Program-made: the position numbers and the translations under genes
In this document: positions 1-10,000 of the stretch, piece by piece
Position numbering within the stretch: the stretch's first letter is position 1
How the letters are laid out: each line of letters starts with the position of its first letter
Source of the DNA: Candidatus Lernaella stagnicola
GTDB lineage: Bacteria; Lernaellota; Lernaellaia; Lernaellales; Lernaellaceae
DNA: 64,000 nucleotides
NCBI GenBank assembly: GCA_030765525.1
Contig: JAVCCK010000010.1
Coordinates: 248,001 to 312,000 of the forward strand
Direction: 5' to 3'
Notes under the pieces: model-generated
Told to the model about the DNA's origin: nothing
The model's database searches: none
The model's input: only the letters and a program-made list of their open reading frames with translations

Positions 1-1535
1 GTTAGGTCGAGGGTCTGCTCGGCGAACCAGGCGGCCATGTCGCCGCGCAACGCCAGTTCCTCAAACTCCGGATTTTCGCCCGCGTGGAAGGGGCTGTAGA
101 CGATGCGCAGGTCCATTTTCGCGCATTGCTCGACCAGGTCGCCCATTTCATCGAGCGTGAAGGGCTCGTTCTTGATCATCAGATTGGCGAACTCGTCGTT
201 GCGCGCGATGAAGAAATGCTTCTCGGGCTCTTTCACGCCGCGCTGGATCAACACGGTCTTGCCCAGCGCCATGAGCCGCAGCACGATTTCCTTCGCCTCG
301 AACCACCGCTTGATGCTCACCAATCCGCCCGGCTGCAGGTGGTCGAGATACTCGTGCATCGACTGCACGGTGAACACGTTGTTTTCCGTCAGCGTGAACG
401 CCCCGGCCGCCGTGGCCGCCCAGGTGTCGATCAGCGTGAACTGAATCACGTCGTACTTCTCGTTGGTGCGGCGGATGTAGCTGCGGCCCTCGTCGACAAC
501 CACCGAGACGCCCGGCCATTGGAACAAGCCGCCGCTTACGTTGGCGAAACGCTTTTCCACCATGTCCACTACGATGGGGTTGTACTCGATGCCGACGATT
601 CGCTTCGCCCCCGCGTCCAGCGCGGTCAGAATGTGCTCGCCGCCGCCGCTGCCGAAAACGAGCACCGACGCGTCGTGCCGCAAAATGAAGGGCAGGCGCT
701 GCAAATTCGCCGACGGCACCTGCGTCTTGGCCGCGTCGCCGTCAAAGGGCGTGATCGGCGTGTGCGCGATGCCGTCGATCTCCAGCATGATGTCGCCCAG
801 TTCCGGCCGCGCGAAGGCGATCACCCGCGAAAAGCTATTCCACTCGGCCGCCAGGCGCGCCGGCTCTTTATTGCCCTTGGTGTATTTGGGTTCCAGCAGA
901 TCGGCTCCGGTCGCCAGGTGCACCGCGGTGATCGTCAGCAGGATCACGGCCACGGCCAGGGCGCTGCCGAATTGCACCGGCCGCCGCCACGAGCCCGCGG
1001 CCACCACGCCGCCCAGCGCCGCCAACGCGCCGGCCACCAGCACCGCCGCCGGCCCGCCGACCAGCCGCAAAAGCGGAATGGTCAACAGGCAGCCGAGCCC
1101 CGCGCCGACCAGGTCAAAGAAGTAGACTTTCCCGGCGCGCTTGTGCCCCAGTTGCAGCATGCCCGCCACAAACAGGCCCGCCGCCGTGAACGGCAGCGCG
1201 GCTAGCATATACACCAGCGCAAGCTTGCCCATCCCCGAAACCGACAGATCGAAATCGCCGACCTTCAGCGAAAGCAGGGTGAGGATCAACACGCCGCTCG
1301 CCACGCCGAACGCCGATGCCGACCAAGACAGCAGCGAGTCTTCGCGATCCTCGATCCGTTTGCCCAAGACGTGCAGCACAATGCCGCCGAGCCCTAAGCC
1401 GAACAAACTGACGCTGACGGCCAGGAAGGCGAAGTGGTACCACATCATGACCGAGAACACGCGGGTCAGCACGATTTCCGTGCTCAGCACAGCGCAGGCG
1501 ACGATCATCAATCCCAGCAGTCGGTTCAATCGCAT
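1..1535 (-). CDS. Membrane-embedded spermidine synthase-like protein (3' end outside window)
   Basis: I translated this by hand from an ATG at 1535; the frame stays open to base 1, so about 511 codons are visible and the C-terminus is missing. The N-terminal part has several hydrophobic helices, beginning MRLNRLLGLMIVACAVLSTE. The C-terminal part is a Rossmann methyltransferase-like domain with FGSGGGEHILTALDAGAKR followed by GIEYNPIVVDM, then a conserved DEGRSYIRR stretch, typical of spermidine synthase-fold proteins. Such polytopic fusions are often annotated as spermidine synthases, but their substrates are mostly unknown. It starts 3 nt after the acyltransferase stop, so it is probably the third gene of a minus-strand operon with the radical SAM gene. 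I would not assert polyamine synthesis. Confidence 0.8.
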   Translation of the reverse strand, partial: MRLNRLLGLMIVACAVLSTEIVLTRVFSVMMWYHFAFLAVSVSLFGLGLGGIVLHVLGKRIEDREDSLLSWSASAFGVASGVLILTLLSLKVGDFDLSVSGMGKLALVYMLAALPFTAAGLFVAGMLQLGHKRAGKVYFFDLVGAGLGCLLTIPLLRLVGGPAAVLVAGALAALGGVVAAGSWRRPVQFGSALAVAVILLTITAVHLATGADLLEPKYTKGNKEPARLAAEWNSFSRVIAFARPELGDIMLEIDGIAHTPITPFDGDAAKTQVPSANLQRLPFILRHDASVLVFGSGGGEHILTALDAGAKRIVGIEYNPIVVDMVEKRFANVSGGLFQWPGVSVVVDEGRSYIRRTNEKYDVIQFTLIDTWAATAAGAFTLTENNVFTVQSMHEYLDHLQPGGLVSIKRWFEAKEIVLRLMALGKTVLIQRGVKEPEKHFFIARNDEFANLMIKNEPFTLDEMGDLVEQCAKMDLRIVYSPFHAGENPEFEELALRGDMAAWFAEQTLDL

Positions 1536-1538
1536 GGT

Positions 1539-2714
1539 TTATCCTTTGCCCAACAGGCGCTTGACCTTGCCGCGCAGTTCGTCGTCGGTATTGAGCTTGC
1601 TGTGCAGCATGAAGGCGCGACCGCGCACGCCGCGAGCCGCCTGCCACTGTACCAATTCCCGCGTCAGCTTTGCCCAATGCAATTTGTACGCGGCGTCGCC
1701 GCGCAGAAAGTTGTACTCCGCCGCGCCGTCGTCGGCCGCTTCGGCCACCGCGTAACTCAGCGCCACGTAGCCAAGGTTGTAGCGGTCCCAATGCGGGTCG
1801 GCGCTGCTGCCCTGCTGATAGAGATACACCCGGTCGCCGACCCGGTAGGCGTAGGTGGCGAACACGAGTTCGCCGTTGATCTCCAACAGGCCGAGCCGCA
1901 GCCAGCCGCATTGCAGGCCCAGGCGGGCCATTTCCTTGTGAAAGCCGATGAAGCGTTCGTTGACGAACACGCCCGGCAGGCCGTCGGCGTTCCATCGCTC
2001 CAAGTGCAGCGCGATGAAGCGATCCATGTCCGTGTCGAGGGTGTCCGGGTCGTTTTGGTTGCGGTGTACGACCTCATGGTTGAGTTGAAGCTGCCGCACC
2101 TTTTTGCGGGCGTTGAAGCGGCCCTTCTTGCTCAGGGTTTGCAGGTACGCATCGTAGCCGCCCATCAACTCGGCATACGGCGCCACGTAACGAAAGCGCC
2201 GCCGCGCCCCGCCGAAGTGTCGCGCCAGGCTCTTGCCGACCGCGGGGGCCACCGGGCTTTCGGCGGGCATGTCGCACAGATCGATCACGTCAAAACCGCC
2301 GGAGTTTTTCAGATGGCCGAGCATGGCGTCGACGATTTCTTCCTCCCGCCCCGGCAGCACCAGGGGTTGGAGAAAATCCGAGCAGATTTCGCCGCTGCCC
2401 AGGTAGGCCAGCACGCGCACCTTGGTTCCCTTGCCCGGCACCGGCATCTTGCGCTCGCCGATCATGTCGATTTCGACTTCGCCGAAGGTTCGCGTCGCGA
2501 GAAACAGCGGCATGATGCCCACGACCCGCTGCTCGTCCTCGGCGACCACGATGTGCAATTGCCCCAGTTCGGCGTAGTGCTTCCACCATGTCGCATTCCA
2601 CGCGTACGAGCTGAAGAGCGCGTCCCCGGCCCCGGCGGCCGACAGCGCTTCCCACGGTTCCTGCAGTTGTTGCAGGCCGTCCCGATCGGACACCGTTCGC
2701 AATTCGAGCGTCAT
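1539..2714 (-). CDS. FemAB/CelD-like GNAT-fold acyltransferase
   Basis: This 391-residue protein has the layout of the BioF2/CelD-like acetyltransferase family. The N-terminal half includes SSYAWNATWWKHYAELG, a signature of proteins that transfer acyl or aminoacyl groups in exopolysaccharide or lipid modification. The C-terminal half has FHKEMARLGLQCGWLRLGLL and a late YNFLRGDAAYKLHWAKL segment typical of the family. No signal peptide is seen, so it should be cytoplasmic. Its ATG abuts the stop of the upstream radical SAM gene without a gap, implying translational coupling. The acceptor substrate cannot be read from sequence. Confidence 0.85.
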   Translation of the reverse strand: MTLELRTVSDRDGLQQLQEPWEALSAAGAGDALFSSYAWNATWWKHYAELGQLHIVVAEDEQRVVGIMPLFLATRTFGEVEIDMIGERKMPVPGKGTKVRVLAYLGSGEICSDFLQPLVLPGREEEIVDAMLGHLKNSGGFDVIDLCDMPAESPVAPAVGKSLARHFGGARRRFRYVAPYAELMGGYDAYLQTLSKKGRFNARKKVRQLQLNHEVVHRNQNDPDTLDTDMDRFIALHLERWNADGLPGVFVNERFIGFHKEMARLGLQCGWLRLGLLEINGELVFATYAYRVGDRVYLYQQGSSADPHWDRYNLGYVALSYAVAEAADDGAAEYNFLRGDAAYKLHWAKLTRELVQWQAARGVRGRAFMLHSKLNTDDELRGKVKRLLGKG

Positions 2715-4244
2715 TTACAGAACCTCACGCAGCCCTTTGAACCATCCCCACTTGCCGATGACCGTGTCTTTGACGAAGCGCGCCAGCTTGTACTCGAGGG
2801 GCCACTCGTAGCGCAGCTTGAACACACGCCAGCGGCTCAGGCGGTGCAGCAGGCGCAGGGGCAGCCGCAGTTTGTGGGTGCGCATTCGTTCCTGCATCAC
2901 CGTGTCGGGGATCGCGAATTTGAAATAGAAGCGCGTGGCCATATGCAGCAGGCGCGCCAGTTTTTCGTCGACCCACGGCATTTCGGGGTCGTACGGGCTG
3001 TAGATGACAAAATCGGAAAGCCGCTTGGCGTAGGGCAGCCCGAACTCGTGGGCCCAGTCGTACAGGGGCGTATCGGGAAACGGCGTGTAGTAGAAGTGCG
3101 ACATGTCGGCGTCGGGCGCCAATTCCTTGAGCTCGGCCATGAAGCGCAACGTGTGCTTTGTATCGTGCCAGTTTTTCTCGTCGGGGAAGCCGACCATCAG
3201 CGAGTACACAGGGTGAATGCCGTACTTCATAACCCGCCGGCTGCATTCCAAAACATCGGCGGGCCGGATTTCCTTGAGGATCAAATCCATGATTCGCTGG
3301 CTGCCCGACTCACCGCCGATGGCCAGTTCGCGGCAACCGCTGTCATGAATCAGTTGCATGTAATCTTCTTCGTAGCGCAGCATTTGATCGACGCGCACGC
3401 TGGTGCGCCAGGGCACGACCAGGCCGTGGTCGATCATCCCCTCCATAACGCGACGCGCCCGCACCTTGTTGGTGAAGAAATTCGAATCGTGGAAATCGAA
3501 GCCCTCGACGCGGTACTGCTTGATGAGTAATTCCATGTCGGCCAGTACGCGCTCGACGCTTTGGCCGAACCAGCCACGCTCGAACAGCGAGGTGATGTGG
3601 CAGAAGGTGCACTTGCCGTGGCACCCGCGCGACGAGGTGTAATTGATCGCCCGGTCGATGCCCTGAATCATCTGCTGGCACCGCCCGCCGTCGCGGCCGA
3701 TGTACCAGTCCAGGTCGACCTTGTCCCACCCGGACGGGAAATCGTCGAGGTTTTTGTCCAGCGGGCGCGGCGCGGTCAGCCGCAGCTTGCCGCCCTCCAT
3801 GTAGGCGAGTCCGGGCACTTGCGACACGTCGCCGCCGCCGGCCAGCGCGGTCATCAACTCGGGCAGCGTCGTTTCCGACGTGCCCACGGTGCAGTAATCG
3901 AGCGTCGGCTCGCCCAGGTTCGCCTCGGGCGCCATCGACGCCTGCCAGCCGGAAAACACGACGGGCAGATCGGGCCGCACCTTTTTGGCCACCTGCGTGG
4001 CGGTGATTAAATCGACGAGTTGCCGCCCGACTTTGCCGATGATCACCAGCGCCAGCGCGTCCCGCAGTTCGTTTTCGACCGCGTTTTCCCAGTCATGCGG
4101 GTGCCGTTTGGCGTCGAGAATGCGGCCGTCGAACCCGTGGTCGTCGAGGATCGCCGCCAGGCGCATGGCTGCCAGTGGGGCGAAAGTAAAAATCACCGGG
4201 CGTTCTTCGCGACCGATGGCGAAAACCACCTTGGGTTTGGGCAT
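2715..4244 (-). CDS. B12-binding-type radical SAM protein
   Basis: 509 residues. Residues 1-150 look like a cobalamin-binding-type Rossmann domain, with the family VVFSGWQASMAPEANLG segment, although the His of the DxHxxG motif is not obvious. A radical SAM core follows with the cluster motif CHGKCTFC (Cys208, Cys212, Cys215) and the downstream GGESGSQRIMDLILK element. The C-terminal tail after residue about 430 is basic and extended. Family members methylate or rearrange unreactive carbons in lipids and secondary metabolites; no substrate is evident here. It is the first gene of a tight three-gene operon with an acyltransferase and a spermidine-synthase-like protein, suggesting a shared small-molecule or lipid modification. 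Confidence 0.88.
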   Translation of the reverse strand: MPKPKVVFAIGREERPVIFTFAPLAAMRLAAILDDHGFDGRILDAKRHPHDWENAVENELRDALALVIIGKVGRQLVDLITATQVAKKVRPDLPVVFSGWQASMAPEANLGEPTLDYCTVGTSETTLPELMTALAGGGDVSQVPGLAYMEGGKLRLTAPRPLDKNLDDFPSGWDKVDLDWYIGRDGGRCQQMIQGIDRAINYTSSRGCHGKCTFCHITSLFERGWFGQSVERVLADMELLIKQYRVEGFDFHDSNFFTNKVRARRVMEGMIDHGLVVPWRTSVRVDQMLRYEEDYMQLIHDSGCRELAIGGESGSQRIMDLILKEIRPADVLECSRRVMKYGIHPVYSLMVGFPDEKNWHDTKHTLRFMAELKELAPDADMSHFYYTPFPDTPLYDWAHEFGLPYAKRLSDFVIYSPYDPEMPWVDEKLARLLHMATRFYFKFAIPDTVMQERMRTHKLRLPLRLLHRLSRWRVFKLRYEWPLEYKLARFVKDTVIGKWGWFKGLREVL

Positions 4245-4410
4245 GCAGAAATCCCCTCGTTGGTAAAGCCGTGTTTCCCGACCGTTGTTGCGGGTAGAGG
4301 ATAAACGGAGCGACGCGCGGAGTCAACGAAATGGACTGGCGGGCGTAGCTTGCAACGCTTCCCGCTCTGCGGGAAAATAGCTCGGCCTACGATGTGGAGA
4401 GCGGCACGCA
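4245..4410. other. Divergent intergenic region with a hairpin
   Basis: This 166-base stretch separates the minus-strand radical SAM operon from the plus-strand GH114-like gene, so it should contain both promoters. A perfect 7-bp stem with a 3-base loop (TTCCCGC tct GCGGGAA) lies at 4359-4375, about 35 bases before the plus-strand ATG. It has no T-run and is not an obvious terminator; it may be a regulatory or REP-like hairpin. No convincing -35/-10 pair was seen. Confidence 0.4.
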
Positions 4411-5232
4411 ATGATTCGAACCACTCCAACCGCGGTCTTATGGTTGGCCGCGACCCTTCTTGCAATCACCGCCGGCTGCGGCGGTAACGACGACAATGGC
4501 AACCACCACGCGGGCGGCGACTGGTCGCCGCCGGTGGGAACGACGTGGCAGTGGCAACTGCTCGGACCGATCGACGACTCCTTCGACGTGGACGTGTACG
4601 ACATCGATCTGTTCGACGTCGAAGTTGCAACCATCGCCGGATTGCAGGCGGACGGGCGTACGGTGATCTGTTATTTCTCCGCCGGAAGTTGGGAAAACTG
4701 GCGGGAAGATGCGGACGAATTCCCGGCGCAGGTAAAGGGCGAAACGCTGGAAGGATGGCCCGACGAGCGCTGGCTGGATATTCGTAATCACGCCGTGCGC
4801 AACGTGATGGAAAAACGCCTTGATCTGGCCGCGGCCAAAGGGTGCGACGCCGTGGAACCGGACAACGTCGACGGTTACACCAACGCCAACGGCTTCGGCC
4901 TGACCAACGCTGACCAGCTTGATTACAACCGCTGGCTGGCGGCGCAATCGCACGCGCGAGGGCTGTCGGTCGGGTTGAAAAACGATTTGGACCAAGTTGC
5001 GGAACTCGTCGACAATTTCGATTGGGCGCTCAACGAACAATGCCGCGCATACGACGAATGCGACATGCTCTCTCCTTTCCTGCAGGCAGGCAAAGCGGTT
5101 TTCAACGCGGAATACGTCGAGAATTGGTCGGACGCCGCGGCGCTCCGCGACGAAATTTGCGGCACGCATCCGCAGCTATCGACGATCATCAAACAATGGG
5201 ATTTGACCGCACGCCGGCTGGCGTGTAACTAA
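4411..5232 (+). CDS. GH114-like (endo-alpha-1,4-polygalactosaminidase type) lipoprotein
   Basis: 273 residues with a hydrophobic leader ending ATLLAITAGCGG, consistent with a lipoprotein whose acylated Cys would be about residue 22. A short Asn/Asp/His linker follows. The rest matches the GH114 / TM1410 TIM-barrel family: WQWQLLGPIDDSFDVDVYDI at the start, VICYFSAGSWENWR, and CDAVEPDNVDGY carrying the acidic catalytic-type residues, ending near KAVFNAEYVE. Characterised relatives cleave galactosaminogalactan-type polysaccharides. The protein is probably envelope-anchored. Family assignment is confident; substrate is inference. It faces the FG-GAP gene convergently with a 9-base gap. Confidence 0.87.
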   Translation: MIRTTPTAVLWLAATLLAITAGCGGNDDNGNHHAGGDWSPPVGTTWQWQLLGPIDDSFDVDVYDIDLFDVEVATIAGLQADGRTVICYFSAGSWENWREDADEFPAQVKGETLEGWPDERWLDIRNHAVRNVMEKRLDLAAAKGCDAVEPDNVDGYTNANGFGLTNADQLDYNRWLAAQSHARGLSVGLKNDLDQVAELVDNFDWALNEQCRAYDECDMLSPFLQAGKAVFNAEYVENWSDAAALRDEICGTHPQLSTIIKQWDLTARRLACN

Positions 5233-5241
5233 CTTCCCGCC

Positions 5242-5490
5242 TCAGCACCCACATCCGGAAGCGTCGTTATCGTCACCGTTGTCGGATGAATCGCCCGCCG
5301 CATCGGTGTCATCGGTGTCGTTTTCGTCGTTATTTGTGTCGTCATCGTCATCGCCGGCGTCGTCATCGGCGTCGTCCGCGTCATCATCGGTGTCGTCATC
5401 GGTGTCGTCGTCATCGTTATTGTCGTCGTTATCGTCGTCATTATCGTCGTTGTCGTCATCGTCGTCGTCATCGTCGCCCGGAAAGCCCGG
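5242..5490 (-). repeat. Acidic low-complexity C-terminal tail with terminal Cys tag
   Basis: GAC/GAT trinucleotide-rich DNA encodes an Asp/Asn/Thr stretch of about 75 residues, ending in Ala-Ser-Gly-Cys-Gly-Cys and stop. GAC, GAT and AAC codons are mixed, so this is not a pure microsatellite. On the other strand it generates spurious serine- and arginine-rich ORFs. Confidence 0.85.
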
Positions 5491-6984
5491 CGCGACGTGG
5501 TCGAAAAACACGAGGATCGCGCCGCCCATCTCCGCGCCGAACAAGCCGTTCGCCCCCAGCAGCAGATCGGGTGTGTCGTTGCCGTTCAACTCCGCCACTT
5601 CCACCATCTGCCCGAGGAAAAACTGGTCGGCGGGTCCGTAGTACAGCGCGTTGGCGTCCACATCGGCCACCGGCACCTCGTCGCCCATTCCATCCAGGCG
5701 ACTGGTATCGATGCGCGCCGCGATGCCGTTGTAGGAAAAGCCACCGTAGATCTCTTTCGGCGCGGCGAAGATCAGGCTGGGCTCGCCCTTGGCGTCCGGC
5801 AGGTGCGTGAGAGCGACGTGTTCGAAGTAGTAGTTCCAATCGCCCGCGCCCAGTAGGGTCAAATCGGCCCCGTCGGTGGTGACATCCAACAACGCGCCCG
5901 GCGTCAGACGGGTGCCGTCGATCACGAGCAAGGCGCCCGCGAACTTGCCCGCCACGTCGTAGAAGGGGTCGGCGATAATCGCGTCGGGCGTTGCATCGCC
6001 GAGGTAATCGCCGAAGGCCACTTCGACGCCAAACTGCAAGAAGGCCGCGTCATCGCCGGTGAAAATCACGGCGTCGGGATCCTTGAGATCCTCGCCGTCA
6101 GCCGAAGGAGTTCGCCCCAGAAAGAGCAAAACCGCGCCGTGATGGCCGTCGTCGGTGTAATCCGGCGCGCCGATCAGCACGTCGTCTTTGCCGTCGCCGT
6201 CCAGATCCGCGACCGCGAAGATCTTGCCGAAACCGTCCCCAAAATGGCCGGGCGACAAAATCGTGAAATCGGCCGGCTCGCTTTCCAGATCGATGGTGCG
6301 CGGCGACGCGGGGCGATCGATCGGCCCCAACAGCACGTACACCCGCCCGGCGTCTTCGTAGGGTCCGGAGCCGATCAGCAGGTCATCGACGCCGTCGCCG
6401 TTGAAATCGGCCGAGCCCATGGCGATGCCCAGCCGCATGTATTCGCGGTCGTGGTAGACGCGCAGGTCCGGCTCGCTTTCGGTCAGGTCGACGACCCATT
6501 CCGGCGGCGTGTCATCCCGCCCGTACATCACCGTGACCTCACCGGCCCACATGTAACTTCCCGGTTGCGAGATGAAATCGCCGATGACCACGTCGTCGAG
6601 GCCGTCGTCATTCAAATCCGCCAAGGTCAGCGAGCCGCCGAAACCGCCGCAATTCGGTGGTCCGTAGATGAGCACGTCGGGTTTGTAATCGGCCAGGGGA
6701 ACCGACCCCGAGAGGTCGTCGAAGGGGCCGAACAGTCCGAAAATACGTTCACCCGCCCGGGGCGAAGTCGCGGCGAATCAGTCGCCCGGCGCGGCGATGA
6801 ACAGGTCGGTAACGCCGTCGCCGTTGAAATCGCCGGTCGCGGTGATGAAGCCGATGTTATCACCCTGCTCGCCCAAAAAACCGATGTCGGCATCCGAGGC
6901 GGGAATGGTGACGGTGGCAAAAGCGGCGCCGGCCATCAAAACCAGCGCCGCGGTAAGAGCTATGGCAATACTTTGCTGTCGCAT
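5242..6984 (-). pseudogene. Secreted FG-GAP beta-propeller protein interrupted by an in-frame TGA
   Basis: An ATG at 6984 opens a frame with a clean signal peptide (MRQQSIAIALTAALVLMAGA) and the first FG-GAP calcium-type repeat (DFNGDGVTDLFIAAPGD). The frame hits TGA at 6778-6780, then continues in the same frame with FAATSPRAGERIFG and on through about six further repeats such as DLNDDGLDDVVIGD and DLDGDGKDDVLIGAPDY. Removing one stop gives a continuous 580-residue propeller. Without readthrough, only a leaderless fragment from 6675 is possible. The last 90 residues are almost all Asp/Asn/Thr, ending SGCGC, a Cys tag also seen at 29585. FG-GAP propellers mediate adhesion or ligand binding. 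The stop could be a sequencing error, a polymorphism or true inactivation. Confidence 0.85.
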
Positions 6985-7033
6985 ATTTTTCTGGCTCCTC
7001 GATCCCGGTTGGCGGCAAGCCGACGGGCAACAT

Positions 7034-10000
7034 CTAACGAAGATAATGCTCCCAAAGCCATTTGTCCGGCGGGACCTGAATCAGGTCGCCGTAGACGCCA
7101 AGGTACGCGTTGTTCAGGCCGATCGGGGCCAGTTCGAGGATCGACACCGAATACCCCTCGAACGCGGGGATCGGGAATTCGTCGAGGAACGCCGTGATCA
7201 GCGGCAACACGATCGACACCAGCCCCGGCAGGAAAATCTCGAGCAACTCGTCGGGCAAAATGAACATCGACTCGATCACGTCGAGGCTGATCGTCGGGAA
7301 GCCGATGGAGAAATCGAGAGCCGTGCCTTCCACGTTGGTGCCCACGGTGACGGGCGCCTGCAGGGCGATCACCATCTGCATGGCGTCGACCGGGTCGCCG
7401 GTCTCGGGCACCACCGACAGATTCAGGAAGAACTCGCCCATCTCGAGTTCCAGGCCAACCTCATCGGCCGGGTTCATGTCCACCACCGGAGGCAGTAGCG
7501 GATTCAGCTCGATCGCCACCTCGGCGTCGGCCCCGGCGATGTCGCTGATGCCCGGGAAGAACAGTTCGAGATCCCCCGCGGTCATATCCCACGTGAAGCC
7601 GAATTGCGGCGCGGTGGTGGAATCCAGCGTGAAGGACATCAAGCCCGAGCGGTACACGATGTGCAGCATCTGGTTGATCAAATTGCCGCTGAGCGCCGCG
7701 CCGATTTGGTAGTTCAGGCCGCCCGGCGTGTTTTGACCGAAGTGCGGCGTCGAGGTCAGTTTGTAGAACGAGCCGTCGTGGGCCGGCACGGTCGGGTCGT
7801 AAGAGTCCACGTCGGTGATGGCGTCGAGCCAAATCTCGATACCCTCTTCCTCGACCTCCAAATCGTTGAACTCGGCCTCCACGGAAAGCTGGTGCCCGAG
7901 CAAATCGAATTCGAACGCCAACTCCAAATCGCCGAGCAGATCCTCGATGATCGCGGGCACTTCATCCTGGATGATCTGGTTCGCGTAGTCTTCGACGATC
8001 GGCCACAACGCGTTGAGCAGCGCCGTGGTCAACAGCGGGTCGACGCCGCTGATCACCAGCGACAGCCCCTGCTTGCTGATGGTGATGTCGCCGATGGTGA
8101 TCATCAGGTCGTGGTTGCCGTCCAAGCCCACATACACCGGCGTCGAGGCGCGAATCCAGTCGGCCGACAACGTCCCCGTGTATTGGACTTCGGAACCGTC
8201 ATCCTTGGTGCAGGAGATGTCGGCCGCAATGCTCACGTCGAGGTTGTTGATGAGCACTTCGGTGGCGATGTAGCCGGTCGTCGCGTTCAGCGTGAGTTGA
8301 ATCGGATCGATCGACACGCTGTCCGGCGCCAAGTCGACGGTACACACCAGGAAGCCCAGATCGAAGACCTCGTTGATCGTCAGGTTGTCCTCGAGCAGTT
8401 GTTCGAGGTTGAATTCGGTGGCCAGGAAGTCCTCGGCGATCGCCTCCACTTCATCCAAGCCGCCTTCGGTGACCATCGCGCCCACCGAGTCATCGACCCA
8501 CGAGCCGTTGGGCAGGTAATCGCCGCGCAAGACGCTCAGCGAGTAAAACGCGCTGCGCCCGGACCCGTCTTCCACGTAGGCTTCGAAAATGTTCAAACCG
8601 ACTTCCAGCGGGAAAGGCACATAGAACATGCCCCCGGCGAACGGAATATCCATGTCGTTGATCTGGAACACGGCGATTTCACCGCCCACGTCGTAGACGT
8701 TACCGCCCAGATAGATTTGCGAGGCTTGGGTGAAGGTGCCGCGAGCAGGTGAAGTCCACTCGACGACCGGCGGGGCGAAGTCGAGCACGATGACCGTTTC
8801 CTGGTCCGAAACCGTCAGGTAGGTCGCCCGTATGGAGAACGTGCCGGCCTGCATGAAGGTAATCGTCTGCGCCTCTTCGTCCAGGGTGATACCCGTGGTG
8901 GGATACACCGAGACCGTGAAGCCTTCTTCGATCGTGTTGCCGTAGATGTCCTGGCCTTCCACGGTGTAATTTTTCGTGGTGCCCGCGTTGAAGATCAACG
9001 GCGGTTCGATGTCGATATCCACATCCTGCGGGAAGCCGGGCCGCACCTCGATGGTCTTGGTGGAGAACACGGCCGGATAGCCCAGCGCCTCGGCTTTCAG
9101 TTCAAACGAGCCGGTGGCGACGAAGGTGAATTGGTTGCCGTTTTGCGTGACGCCGATCCCGGGCGTGACCGTGAAAACGATCTGCGCATCCGGCAGCGGG
9201 TCGTCGAATTGATTGAGCGCCAAGGCGTTGGCGATGACCGTGCTGCCGGCGGGGATATCGGTGGAGGAAACCGCCAGGCTGATCGAGGCGGGGATTTCGT
9301 CGAATGCGTAGTGGGTTTCGGTGTCCGAAAGCAGTTCCTTGCCGGCGAATTCGCAACTGGAGGTGAACACGAATTCGCCCGTGGCGATGAAGGTGAACAC
9401 CTCGCCGTTTTGCGTCCAACCGGTTTCCGGCGCGACGGTGTGGTTGACCGTCACGCTGCCGGTGATGTCGTTGCCTTCTTCGTCGTACGCGGTCACCGCG
9501 CGGGTCACTTCCGTGCCGACCTGCGCCGTGGCGTGCGAGAGTTGCAGGTCCAGATACGCCCCGTCGGACATGTTGAAGGACACTTCGTCCGAGTTGGCGC
9601 CCAGATCGTTGGACACGTCCACGTGCAAGGTATGCGCGCCCGCGGTCAGGCCGCCCAGCGAGCCGAAAATGCTGGTTGCCGAGGCGCTGAGTTGATCGGT
9701 GACATCGTCGCCGTTGAGCGTGGCCGACCAGGTGTCCACTTCGCCGATGGCAATGTTCACATCCACTTCGGGCGTGATATAGGTTTCGCCCCCGACGGGC
9801 GCCACGATGTCCACGCTCGGCGGATCGCCGGGATCGTAAGTGAAACTGACGTTATCGGTGGCCCACCCGGCGGCGTTGTCGACGCGCACGAAGAGGCTGT
9901 AGACGCCCTTGATGTCGGTCAGGCCGGTCAGGCTGCCGGTGATCGAGGTGGCGGTCGCGGTGAGTTGTCCGGAGATATCTTCGCCGTTAAGCGTCACGAC

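Noticed and set aside
1434-3530. 698-residue plus-strand ORF rich in His, Val and Gln
   Set aside because: It lies antisense to the acyltransferase and radical SAM genes, which have clear family motifs; in GC-rich DNA the complementary frame is often open.
6778-6780. Selenocysteine codon
   Set aside because: No family Cys/Sec is expected in this FG-GAP strand and no SECIS-like hairpin was identified directly after the TGA; a single-base nonsense change explains it better.
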